Shown here piece by piece: positions 1 through 5,802 of a stretch of 6,396 nt of DNA. This DNA is from Candidatus Spyradosoma merdigallinarum (GTDB taxonomy: Bacteria; Verrucomicrobiota; Verrucomicrobiia; Opitutales; UBA953), in NCBI GenBank assembly GCA_018713755.1, contig DVOG01000078.1:1-6396 (forward strand). The letters run 5' to 3'. The notes beneath the pieces are model-generated. The model did no database searches, was not told where the DNA came from, and saw nothing but the letters and a program-made list of their open reading frames with translations. Position numbers and translations under genes: made by a program. Every line of letters begins with the position of its first letter. Position 1 is the first letter of the stretch.

Positions 1-15
1 GTGTATAAGAGACAG
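1..15 (+). other. Residual Nextera/Tn5 mosaic-end adapter (artefact)
   Basis: The first 15 bases, GTGTATAAGAGACAG, match the last 15 of the 19-base Tn5 mosaic end used in tagmentation libraries. This is not genomic sequence; it was left on the contig end by incomplete adapter trimming. Translated in two frames it gives the familiar artefact peptides MYKRQ and CIRDR. The GTG at base 1 is therefore not a real start codon, and any gene call beginning there is spurious. Genomic sequence starts at base 16. Confidence 0.95.
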
Positions 16-16
16 A

Positions 17-361
17 CCGCAGCGCGAAGCCGTTCCCGAAGAAGCGCGGGAAAGCCTCCCCGCGAAAGAGGCCGCGTTCCCGCAAAGTCGCGCGGAAGAA
101 CCCGCGAAAACGCCGGACGTTCCCGCGCAAATTCCTCCCGCGCCGCCGCGGGAACAGACGCCCGCGGAAGAAAACGCCGCCCCGCCCGCGGAAGCGGGGA
201 AACCCGCCGCAAAACGTCCGCGCAAGCCGCGAAAAACGTCTTCGCCGGACGGAAAAGCTCCCGCCGCAAGAAAACCGCGCGCTCCGCGGAAGAAAGCGGA
301 AGCCGCGCCTGCGCCCGCGAATCCGGAAGCCGCGTCCGCGGCGGAAACGCCCGCCGCGTGA
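17..361 (+). CDS. C-terminal Ala/Pro/Glu/Lys-rich tail of an unidentified protein (5' partial)
   Basis: An open frame enters from the left edge and ends at TGA 359-361, giving 114 residues with no start codon of their own. I chose this frame because its codons (GCG, GAA, CCC, CCG, AAA) match the rest of the window; the frame starting at base 1 gives an Arg/Ser-rich peptide that begins inside the adapter. The tail is low complexity: an acidic Pro/Ala/Glu stretch comes first, then basic clusters such as KRPRKPRK and RKPRAPRKK resembling AT-hook or nucleic-acid-binding tails, then an Ala/Pro/Glu end finishing AAETPAA. Tails like this occur on RNA helicases, RNases, initiation factors and histone-like proteins. 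No catalytic domain is present, so I cannot name the protein. It is separated from the next gene by 92 bp with a possible promoter, and probably does not belong to the acyl/sugar locus. Confidence 0.6.
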   Translation, partial: PQREAVPEEARESLPAKEAAFPQSRAEEPAKTPDVPAQIPPAPPREQTPAEENAAPPAEAGKPAAKRPRKPRKTSSPDGKAPAARKPRAPRKKAEAAPAPANPEAASAAETPAA

Positions 362-414
362 CGCGCTCCCGCGACGGCGCTTCCCGCTTTTCAGGGAAAT
401 CGGCGAACTTGGAC

Positions 415-442
415 TTGATAAAAATCGGAGCGGCGGCAAAAT
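415..442 (+). promoter_or_regulatory. Candidate sigma70-type promoter for the first operon
   Basis: TTGATA (415-420, 5 of 6 matches to the -35 consensus) is followed after 16 bases by CAAAAT (437-442, 4 of 6 matches to the -10). Transcription would start around 449-450, only a few bases before the ATG at 454, giving a nearly leaderless message. That agrees with the lack of a ribosome binding site at this start. Judged by eye only; the 92-bp gap after the previous stop is a sensible place for it. Confidence 0.35.
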
Positions 443-453
443 AGAGTCTTTTT

Positions 454-1095
454 ATGAAAGACATCGCCATTTACGGCGCCGGCGGTTTCGGACGCGAAAC
501 CGCATGCCTGCTCAGAGAAATCAATGAAGTCGCGCCGACGTGGAACTTCATCGGTTTCTTCGACGACGGTCTTCCCGCGGGAACGCGGAATCATCAGGGA
601 GAAACGCTCGGCGGGATCGACGCGCTCAACGCGCTGGATCGCGATTTGGCGATCGTCTTCGCCATCGCCGCGCCGAAAACCGTCGAAGAGCTTTTCGGAA
701 GAATCTCGAACTCGCGCATTGAATTTCCCAACATCGTCGCGCCGACCGCGCGCGTCCTTGATCCCGCGACGCTGAAGCTCGGCCGCGGGAACGTGATTTC
801 ACATCATTCTTCGATTTCGTGCGACGTCGAACTGGGCGATTTCAACCTTTTCAACACGCAGATTTACGTCGGGCACGACGCGCGCGTCGGCAGCTTCAAC
901 ATGTTCAATCCGGGCGTGCGCATCTCCGGGAACGTGAGCGTCGGCGACCGCAATTTTTTCGGCGTCGGCTCCGTCGTCCTGCAGGGCGTTTCCGTCGGCG
1001 ACGACGCGACGCTCGGCGCGAACAGCGTGCTCTTCCGCCCGGCGCGGAACGGGTCCACCTATTTCGGCAATCCCGCGAAAAAATTTGATTTTTAA
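454..1095 (+). CDS. NeuD/PglD-family sugar O/N-acyltransferase (left-handed beta-helix)
   Basis: This 213-residue protein has the usual length and two-part build of the NeuD/PglD family. Residues 1-75 form a small Rossmann-like N-terminal domain with the nucleotide-sugar-binding loop GAGGFGRE (8-15). From about 93 to the end come hexapeptide repeats of a left-handed beta-helix (VELGDF, ARVGSF, VSVGDR, VSVGDD), closing with the family's GNPAKK motif. His141 in YVGHDARVG is at the position of the catalytic base in PglD. Family members are cytosolic and transfer an acetyl or other acyl group to a sugar, for example N-acylation of UDP-4-amino sugars (PglD) or O-acetylation of sialic acid (NeuD). 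It heads a tight operon, 14 bp before a carrier protein gene, so its donor could be acyl-ACP rather than acetyl-CoA; that is inference. The start has no Shine-Dalgarno and lies just after a candidate promoter. Family is secure; substrate unknown. Confidence 0.9.
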   Translation: MKDIAIYGAGGFGRETACLLREINEVAPTWNFIGFFDDGLPAGTRNHQGETLGGIDALNALDRDLAIVFAIAAPKTVEELFGRISNSRIEFPNIVAPTARVLDPATLKLGRGNVISHHSSISCDVELGDFNLFNTQIYVGHDARVGSFNMFNPGVRISGNVSVGDRNFFGVGSVVLQGVSVGDDATLGANSVLFRPARNGSTYFGNPAKKFDF

Positions 1096-1109
1096 CCACG
1101 CAAAAAAAA

Positions 1110-1340
1110 ATGAACATCGCAGATTTTCTTGAAAAGTTCGCGGACGACCTCGGCTGCGGGCGCGACGAAATTTCCGCGGAAACGCGCTTCCGCGAACTCC
1201 CCGGCTGGACTTCTCTTCAGGCGCTGATGACGCTTTCGATGATCGAAGAGGAATTCGGCGTCCTGCTCAAAAGCGACGATTTCAAAAAATCAGAAACGCT
1301 CGGCGAGCTCTTCCAAATCATCTGCGACCGCCATTCTTAA
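1110..1340 (+). CDS. Acyl carrier protein (first of two)
   Basis: A 76-residue acidic, helical protein of standard ACP size. The phosphopantetheine site is read as Ser35 in LPGWTSLQALM, followed by the helix-II pattern SLxxLxxLSMIEEEFG. The usual DSL is TSL here: Thr replaces the Asp before the serine, while the preceding Trp fits the G-W-x-SL variant I associate with ACPs in polysaccharide loci. It would carry an acyl intermediate as a thioester for the neighbouring KAS III homologue, and perhaps deliver it to the acyltransferase upstream. It lies 14 bp after the acyltransferase gene and 15 bp before the KAS III gene, so the three are almost certainly co-transcribed. There is no Shine-Dalgarno; instead a run of nine A residues (1102-1110) leads into the ATG, an A-rich initiation region. 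Distinct in sequence from the second ACP. Confidence 0.88.
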   Translation: MNIADFLEKFADDLGCGRDEISAETRFRELPGWTSLQALMTLSMIEEEFGVLLKSDDFKKSETLGELFQIICDRHS

Positions 1341-1355
1341 TCTCAACGAGCCCCC

Positions 1356-2426
1356 ATGGCGTTCCTGAAATCGGAAAAAATCCGAATCGCCGGAATTTCG
1401 GCGGCGGTTCCCCGCGAAATCGAACGCAACGCGGAGCTTTCGTGGTTTAAAAACGATCCCGCCGCGTTCCCGCCTTTTTTGGAAAACGTCGGGGTTTTCG
1501 AACGCCGGGTTTCGCGGGAACGCAATATTTGCGCCTCGGATTTGTGCTGCGCCGCAGCCGATAATCTGATTGAAAAACTCGGTTGGAAGCGGGAAGAAAT
1601 TCATGCTGTAATTTTCGTCTCGCAAACAGCGGATTACCGCCTTCCGGCAACGGCGTGCCTGTTGCAAAACAGACTCGGATTGCCGACGGATTGTCTCGCA
1701 TTCGACATCTCGCTCGGTTGTTCCGGTTGGATCAACGGCCTGTGTGCGCTCGCCGCGCTGATGCAATCGGGCGCGGGACGAAAAGCGCTCCTGCTTGCCG
1801 GAGACACTCCGGGAACGCATCTGCACTCCGTTTTTGACAAAAGTTCCGCGCCGCTTTTCGGCGACGCGGGAACGGCGACGGCCTTGGAATTTTCGGAGAA
1901 CGCGAACCCGATGTTTTTTCATTTAGCAACGGACGGAAGCGGCGCGAACGCGATTATTCTGCCCGACGGCGGAGCGCGCAATCCCGTGTCGGAAAACTCT
2001 ACGAAAATCCAAGATTTAGGCCCCGATATTCAGTGCTCTCCGTTGCAGACACGAATGAACGGCATGGACGTTTTCGCTTTCGCCGTTTCCCAAGCGCCGA
2101 AATCGCTCAACGCTTTGCTTTCGCATTTCGGACTTTCCAAAGAATCTGCGAACTTCCTCCTGCTCCACCAGGCGAATCGGCTCATCAACGAAAAAATCCG
2201 AAAAAAACTTGGATTTCGGCCGGAAAACTGTCCGAGCAATCTCAAAAATTTCGGGAACACCTCGTGCGCGTCAATCCCGCTTCTCGCAGTCTGCGAACGA
2301 GATTCCGCGCAATGGGAAAAAGGCGAACGCTCAATCCTCGCCTGCGGCTTCGGCGTCGGGCTTTCCGTCGCGAGCGCCTATTTCGAGTTGGACGCTCCCG
2401 TAATCCCGCCCTTAACAGAAATTTGA
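1356..2426 (+). CDS. 3-oxoacyl-ACP synthase III (FabH-like) family protein, copy 1
   Basis: A 356-residue thiolase-fold condensing enzyme with the complete KAS III triad: Cys122 in SLGCSGWING, His271 in LLHQANRLI and Asn301 in FGNTSCASIPL. The motifs VIFVSQTADY (85-94), LLLAGDTPG (145-153) and LFGDAGTAT (167-175) also fit the family. KAS III enzymes join an acyl-CoA or acyl starter to malonyl-ACP by decarboxylative Claisen condensation, giving 3-ketoacyl-ACP. Beside an ACP and a sugar acyltransferase it more likely makes a dedicated acyl group than primes housekeeping fatty acid synthesis. It is clearly paralogous to the protein at 3712-4770 (I judge about a third or more of residues identical by eye). 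Many sampled lines run 37-58% GC, lower than the second copy, particularly in the 3' half. Start ATG 1356 follows a C-rich stretch with no Shine-Dalgarno. The gene ends 19 bp from the converging glycosyltransferase gene. Confidence 0.9.
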   Translation: MAFLKSEKIRIAGISAAVPREIERNAELSWFKNDPAAFPPFLENVGVFERRVSRERNICASDLCCAAADNLIEKLGWKREEIHAVIFVSQTADYRLPATACLLQNRLGLPTDCLAFDISLGCSGWINGLCALAALMQSGAGRKALLLAGDTPGTHLHSVFDKSSAPLFGDAGTATALEFSENANPMFFHLATDGSGANAIILPDGGARNPVSENSTKIQDLGPDIQCSPLQTRMNGMDVFAFAVSQAPKSLNALLSHFGLSKESANFLLLHQANRLINEKIRKKLGFRPENCPSNLKNFGNTSCASIPLLAVCERDSAQWEKGERSILACGFGVGLSVASAYFELDAPVIPPLTEI

Positions 2427-2447
2427 TTTTCCCAAAATCCGATTTTT
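2425..2447. terminator. Weak hairpin with T-tract between converging genes
   Basis: GATTTT (2425-2430) and AAAATC (2434-2439) form a perfect 6-bp inverted repeat around a CCC loop, followed by a run of five T at 2443-2447. It overlaps the TGA of the KAS III gene and sits in the 19-bp gap before the stop of the opposing glycosyltransferase gene. The position suits a terminator, possibly for both strands, but the stem has only one G-C pair and would be weak. Confidence 0.3.
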
Positions 2448-3492
2448 ACGCAGAGCTTCTTCCCCAGCAATTTCTCAAAGCCAAAACTGAAAGGAAAAAC
2501 GATCTCCGGCTGAACAGGAATTGAGCAAATTTTGCGACAGGTGAAAAATGACATGAAGAAACGACTGGGTAGCAGCCGCAACGTTGCAAATAATCGATGT
2601 CTCCACGCATTTCCGCAACGGGAACGCCACCCTTAAACGCTCTCCAAAAAAGCGGTAAAATAACACTTCTGCGCCATCGATCATACGCCTCGGCGATTTC
2701 CGATTCTCCAGCCTGTTCATATTTCTGCATCTCTCTATGAAGTAGCGGGAAAATCGTTTTTCGCCAGACTCTCCAGTCCGCCCTCAGATTTTCCGCTTTC
2801 CCGTTGTGAGAAAGACTCCGTGGGTTGTATCGATAAAAGTAGCCGAGGATATTTGCGGATACCGCCTTCTTTATATGCGGGAGAAAATCAATCCAAAAGC
2901 GCCAATCTTCAAAAATTCTCATTGTCTCATCGAATCGAAGTTGATTCTCCGATAAAATATCTCTCCGAATTAAATTCCCCCAGACAACAGATTTTCCGGA
3001 ATTTTTTTTCTGAAATTCACCATTTACAAAAAGTCTCACCGCTTCTTTTTCCTTTTTTGATTCGCTTTCCGAAGGAAGAGTAAAAACTTTTCCGCTCCTT
3101 GCTGAAAAAGAGACAATTCCCGCCTGGTTATTCTCCGCGATACCCAAAACACGTTTCATTATTCCCGGGAAAAAACAATCGTCCCCATCTAAAAAGGCGA
3201 TGTATTTTCCGCAGGCAATATCCAACCCTGCATTTCGAGCAGAAGCCACTCCGCCGTTAGTTTTATTAACAACGCGAATATTCTTATGCTTTTCGGCAAA
3301 GCGTTTGCAAACGTCCAAACTGTTGTCCGTAGAACCGTCATTGACAAGAATGATTTCGCCTTCCGCAGCATCGAGACAATGCGCCTTTTGATGAGGCGCA
3401 AATTGAGCAAGAGCAGATTCGATACATTCCGAAAGGAATCTTTCGACATTAAAAACAGGAATAATAATACTCAATAACACCACGTAGGACAT
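2446..3492 (-). CDS. Family 2 glycosyltransferase (GT-A fold)
   Basis: Taken from ATG 3492 this is 348 residues. The N-terminus has the family 2 opening LLSIIIPVFN; VNDGSTDNS follows at about 50-58, the metal-binding DGDD at 102-105 (DxD-type), and FEDWRFW at about 194-200 supplies the acidic pair expected of the catalytic base. The GVASARNAGL stretch between them is also typical. Such enzymes move a sugar from a nucleotide donor onto a growing polysaccharide or lipid-linked acceptor on the cytoplasmic face of the membrane. An in-frame TTG at 3528 would add 12 residues and has AGAAGG about 8 bases upstream, but ATG 3492 places the beta strand where the family expects it. About 8 extra residues (around 30-43) sit before the VNDGS strand. 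The gene runs against all its neighbours, is markedly AT-rich and holds only one GGGAAC word, suggesting horizontal acquisition. Sugar specificity cannot be read. Confidence 0.9.
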   Translation of the reverse strand: MSYVVLLSIIIPVFNVERFLSECIESALAQFAPHQKAHCLDAAEGEIILVNDGSTDNSLDVCKRFAEKHKNIRVVNKTNGGVASARNAGLDIACGKYIAFLDGDDCFFPGIMKRVLGIAENNQAGIVSFSARSGKVFTLPSESESKKEKEAVRLFVNGEFQKKNSGKSVVWGNLIRRDILSENQLRFDETMRIFEDWRFWIDFLPHIKKAVSANILGYFYRYNPRSLSHNGKAENLRADWRVWRKTIFPLLHREMQKYEQAGESEIAEAYDRWRRSVILPLFWRAFKGGVPVAEMRGDIDYLQRCGCYPVVSSCHFSPVAKFAQFLFSRRSFFLSVLALRNCWGRSSA

Positions 3493-3711
3493 ATACCGCA
3501 GAAACCCCGGGAAAGAAAGACTTTTCAATAACGACGCCTTCTACTTCCCGAAAAATTCCCTTTGCCCTTTGATTTCTTGCCAATTGTTCTTTCCTAAAAT
3601 CCGAAAAATCAATCCTGCGGGATCAGAATACGGCGGCGCGTGCGTTTCCGGCTGTTCCCGCGGAAAATTCCGTCTTTAAGCCGACGAATTTTTCCGTTTG
3701 AATAGTGGAAG
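3493..3711. promoter_or_regulatory. Divergent intergenic region between the glycosyltransferase and second operon
   Basis: This 219-bp gap must serve as upstream region for genes leaving in both directions. Composition changes inside it: AT-rich like the glycosyltransferase up to about 3610, then GC-rich like the second operon. On the + strand TTGAAT at 3698-3703 is a possible -10 (4 of 6), but its -35 is poor; it would again give an almost leaderless message for ATG 3712. On the - strand TTGGCA (3583-3578) could be a -35, with only GGGAAT (3560-3555) at the -10 position. An inverted repeat TTTCCG/CGGAAA (3645-3650 and 3661-3666, 10-base loop) has no T-tract. No single site is convincing. Confidence 0.3.
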
Positions 3712-4770
3712 ATGGCGCAAGCGATTCTGAAAAATCTGGCGATTGAAAGCGTTTCCGCATACCTGCCGGAAACGCGTCTCGACTTGCGCGCGCTCGGCGG
3801 CGGGAACGCGGAGGCGGAAAAAATCATCCGCGCGACCGGCATCGAGCAAGTTCGCGTCGCCGCGAAAACGCAGACGGCGGCGGATCTCTGCCTCGCCGCC
3901 GCACGTCCGCTGCTCGCCGGTGCGGAAATGCCGCGGGAAGAAATCGACGGCGTAATTTTCGTTTCGCAGACACCGGATTACCTGATGCCGGAAACCGCGT
4001 TCGTGATTCAAGCAAAGCTCGGTCTTTCGGAAACGACGCTGTGCCGCGACATCCGCATCGGCTGTTCGGGCTACATTCACGGACTTTTTCAGGCGGCGCT
4101 TTGGATTTCCTGCGGCGCGTGCCGTCGCGTTCTCCTGCTCGCGGGCGACACGTCGACGCGCCTCGCCAACCCGCGGGACCGCGCCTTGCGCATGGTTTTC
4201 GGCGACGCGGGAACGGCGACGCTCGTCTCCGCGGGAAAATTCGACGCCGCGTTCGCTTTCCGCAGCGACGGGAACGGCGCCCGAAAGCTTTTCGTTCCCG
4301 CCGGAGGTTTCCGTCTTCCGCATTCGGAAGAAACGGCGAAAATCTCCGTCGACGAAGACGGAAACGCGCGCTCCGCGAACGATCTTTTCATGGACGGCAT
4401 GGAAATTTTCCGTTTTTCGCTGGCGTGCGTTCCCGCGAACATCCGCGAAACGCTCGCGCTGGCGGGCTGGGAAAAGGACGACGTCGGTCTTTTCGCGCTG
4501 CACCAGGCGAACGCGTTCATCGTCGACGCCGTCAGAAAAAACCTGCGCGTTCCCGCCGAACGAGTTCCCGTGAACGTCCGCGGCGTCGGCAACACGGGCC
4601 CGGCGTCCGTCCCGCTGCTGCTTTCCATGCTGTTCGGAGAAAAAAGCGGGCGAACGCGTCCGGAGCTCAAGCGCGCGCTGCTCTGCGGCTTCGGCATCGG
4701 GCTTTCCTGGGGCTGCGCGGCGACGGAAGCGCTTTCCGAAACGCGTTTTTTCAGCCCTGAAAATCTTTGA
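3712..4770 (+). CDS. 3-oxoacyl-ACP synthase III (FabH-like) family protein, copy 2
   Basis: A 352-residue KAS III homologue with an intact triad: Cys118 in RIGCSGYIHG, His264 in ALHQANAFI and Asn294 in GVGNTGPASVPL. Family motifs VIFVSQTPDY (81-90), LLLAGDTS (141-148) and VFGDAGTAT (162-170) line up with copy 1, and the C-terminal LLCGFGIGLSWG is typical. It should catalyse decarboxylative condensation of an acyl starter with a malonyl-type extender held on a carrier protein. The two copies differ most in the N-terminal 60 residues and in the loop after AGDT, where starter selectivity is usually set, so they may act on different substrates or at successive steps. This copy is GC-rich with the window's typical codon use, unlike copy 1. 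It opens the second operon, with its own carrier protein 13 bp downstream. A short purine stretch (GTGGAAG) sits too close to the ATG to be a good ribosome binding site. Confidence 0.9.
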   Translation: MAQAILKNLAIESVSAYLPETRLDLRALGGGNAEAEKIIRATGIEQVRVAAKTQTAADLCLAAARPLLAGAEMPREEIDGVIFVSQTPDYLMPETAFVIQAKLGLSETTLCRDIRIGCSGYIHGLFQAALWISCGACRRVLLLAGDTSTRLANPRDRALRMVFGDAGTATLVSAGKFDAAFAFRSDGNGARKLFVPAGGFRLPHSEETAKISVDEDGNARSANDLFMDGMEIFRFSLACVPANIRETLALAGWEKDDVGLFALHQANAFIVDAVRKNLRVPAERVPVNVRGVGNTGPASVPLLLSMLFGEKSGRTRPELKRALLCGFGIGLSWGCAATEALSETRFFSPENL

Positions 4771-4783
4771 AAGAAGCAAAAGA

Positions 4784-5089
4784 ATGACACGCGAAAAAAT
4801 CAACGAAATCGTCTGCGCGCTCGTCCGCGAAAACTGCGCGCGGGAAGGACGCGAAATTGACGTCGACGCCTACACGCCGCTCATCGGCTCGAAGCGCGTG
4901 CTCGATTCCATGGGGCTCGTCAACCTGATTGCGGACATCGAAACCGCGCTGCTCGACGAAGGCGTCGAAATCACGCTGACGAGCGAGGCGGCGATGTCCG
5001 AAAAGCTCAGCCCGTTCCGCTCGGTCGGTTCATTGTGCGCGCTCGTCGAAGCGCAGGTGCGCGCGGAAGAACAGCAGGCGAAGCCATGA
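4784..5089 (+). CDS. Acyl carrier protein (second of two)
   Basis: A 101-residue acidic carrier protein, longer than a housekeeping ACP. Ser42 in RVLDSMGLVNLI is the phosphopantetheine attachment site in the classic D-S-x-x-L-V context; an acidic helix with IETALLDEGVEITL follows. Residues 70-77 (AMSEKLSP) before the closing helix and a charged tail EEQQAKP account for the extra length. It would hold the growing acyl chain for the KAS III homologue upstream and the reductase downstream, or receive an acyl group from the AMP ligase at the end of the window. Its stop overlaps the next start as ATGA (5086-5089), indicating translational coupling to the reductase. It shares little with the first ACP beyond the core pattern, so the locus has two different carriers rather than a recent duplicate. 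The start follows a purine-rich GAAAGAAGCAAAAGA stretch, a weak ribosome binding region. Confidence 0.87.
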   Translation: MTREKINEIVCALVRENCAREGREIDVDAYTPLIGSKRVLDSMGLVNLIADIETALLDEGVEITLTSEAAMSEKLSPFRSVGSLCALVEAQVRAEEQQAKP

Positions 5090-5787
5090 GCGGGCGCGTC
5101 ATCGCAGTCACGGGAACGCGGAAAGGCCTCGGCAAAGCGTTCTGCGAGCATTTCCTCGCGCAAGGCGACATCGTCTGCGGATGCAGCCGACGCGCGGGAA
5201 CGATTTCGCACCCGAATTACCGCCACTTCGAGACGGACGTTTCCGACGAACGCGCGGTCGCCGCGATGACGCGGGAAATCTGCCGCGAATTTCGCCGCAT
5301 CGACGCGCTGATCAACAACGCGGGAACGGCGCAGATGAACCACGCGCTGCTGACGCCGGGGACGGCCGTCGAAAAGATTTTCAGGACGAACGTCTTCGGC
5401 GCGTTTTTTCTGTGCCGGGAAGTCGGGAAACAGATGCTGCGGCAGAAATACGGCCGCATCGTGAACATTTCCAGCGTCGCCGTGCCGCTCGCGCTCGAAG
5501 GCGAAGCCGTCTACGCGGCGAGCAAGGCGGCGGTGGAGCAGCTGACGCGCGTCCTCGCCGGAGAGCTCGGCGGGAACGGCATCACCGTCAACGCGATCGG
5601 ACCGACGCCCGTCGCGACGGACCTGATCAGAAACGTTCCCGCGGAAAAAATCGAAGCGTTGCTCGCGCGCCAGGCGATAAAGCGCCTCGGCACGCCGGCG
5701 GACGTGATTCGCGCGGCGGAATTTTTCCTCGCGCCCGAAAACGATTTCGTCACGGGCCAGACGCTCTACCTCGGCGGCGTTTTCTGA
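5086..5787 (+). CDS. Short-chain dehydrogenase/reductase, FabG-like 3-ketoacyl-ACP reductase
   Basis: A 233-residue classical SDR. It has the NAD(P)-binding TGTRKGLG (9-16), the NNAG structural motif (77-80), and the catalytic set Asn102, Ser130, Tyr143 and Lys147, the last two in YAASK. DV (51-52) is the adenine-contact region, and the C-terminal DFVTGQTLYLGG resembles the FabG ending. FabG-like enzymes reduce 3-ketoacyl-ACP to 3-hydroxyacyl-ACP with NADPH. Between a carrier protein and an acyl ligase, and downstream of a KAS III homologue, this is the expected role; reduction of a sugar keto group is a less likely alternative. It is a little shorter than typical FabG (about 245 residues). 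I chose ATG 5086 because it gives the 4-base ATGA overlap with the upstream ACP and starts right before the first beta strand; an in-frame ATG at 5035 would add 17 Arg-rich residues encoded inside the ACP gene. Confidence 0.88.
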   Translation: MSGRVIAVTGTRKGLGKAFCEHFLAQGDIVCGCSRRAGTISHPNYRHFETDVSDERAVAAMTREICREFRRIDALINNAGTAQMNHALLTPGTAVEKIFRTNVFGAFFLCREVGKQMLRQKYGRIVNISSVAVPLALEGEAVYAASKAAVEQLTRVLAGELGGNGITVNAIGPTPVATDLIRNVPAEKIEALLARQAIKRLGTPADVIRAAEFFLAPENDFVTGQTLYLGGVF

Positions 5788-5802
5788 AAGAAAGCATAAG
5801 AC

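Noticed and set aside
381..398. TTCCC/GGGAA inverted repeat as a terminator of the first gene
   Set aside because: Only a 5-bp stem with an 8-base loop and no T-tract; both arms resemble the GGGAA words common in this DNA.
1..444. 147-codon + strand ORF starting at GTG 1 (MYKRQ..., Arg/Ser-rich)
   Set aside because: It starts inside the adapter and its codons do not match the window; the overlapping frame ending at 361 fits better.
1290..1922. 210-codon - strand ORF opposite the first KAS III gene
   Set aside because: No recognisable motif, and it lies across the ACP/KAS III junction where + strand genes are secure.
2033..2524. 163-codon + strand ORF across the KAS III end and the glycosyltransferase end
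   Set aside because: It overlaps two well-supported genes in other frames and has an Arg/Phe-rich composition typical of a frame shadow.
4041..4760. 239-codon + strand ORF inside the second KAS III gene
   Set aside because: Arg/Gly-rich out-of-frame reading of a well-supported gene.
3676..4803. 375-codon - strand ORF opposite the second KAS III gene
   Set aside because: A compositional shadow; the + strand frame carries the full Cys-His-Asn triad.
5035..5085. Upstream ATG extension of the reductase
   Set aside because: It would add 17 Arg-rich residues before the first beta strand and overlap the ACP gene by 55 bases; ATG 5086 gives the standard ATGA overlap.
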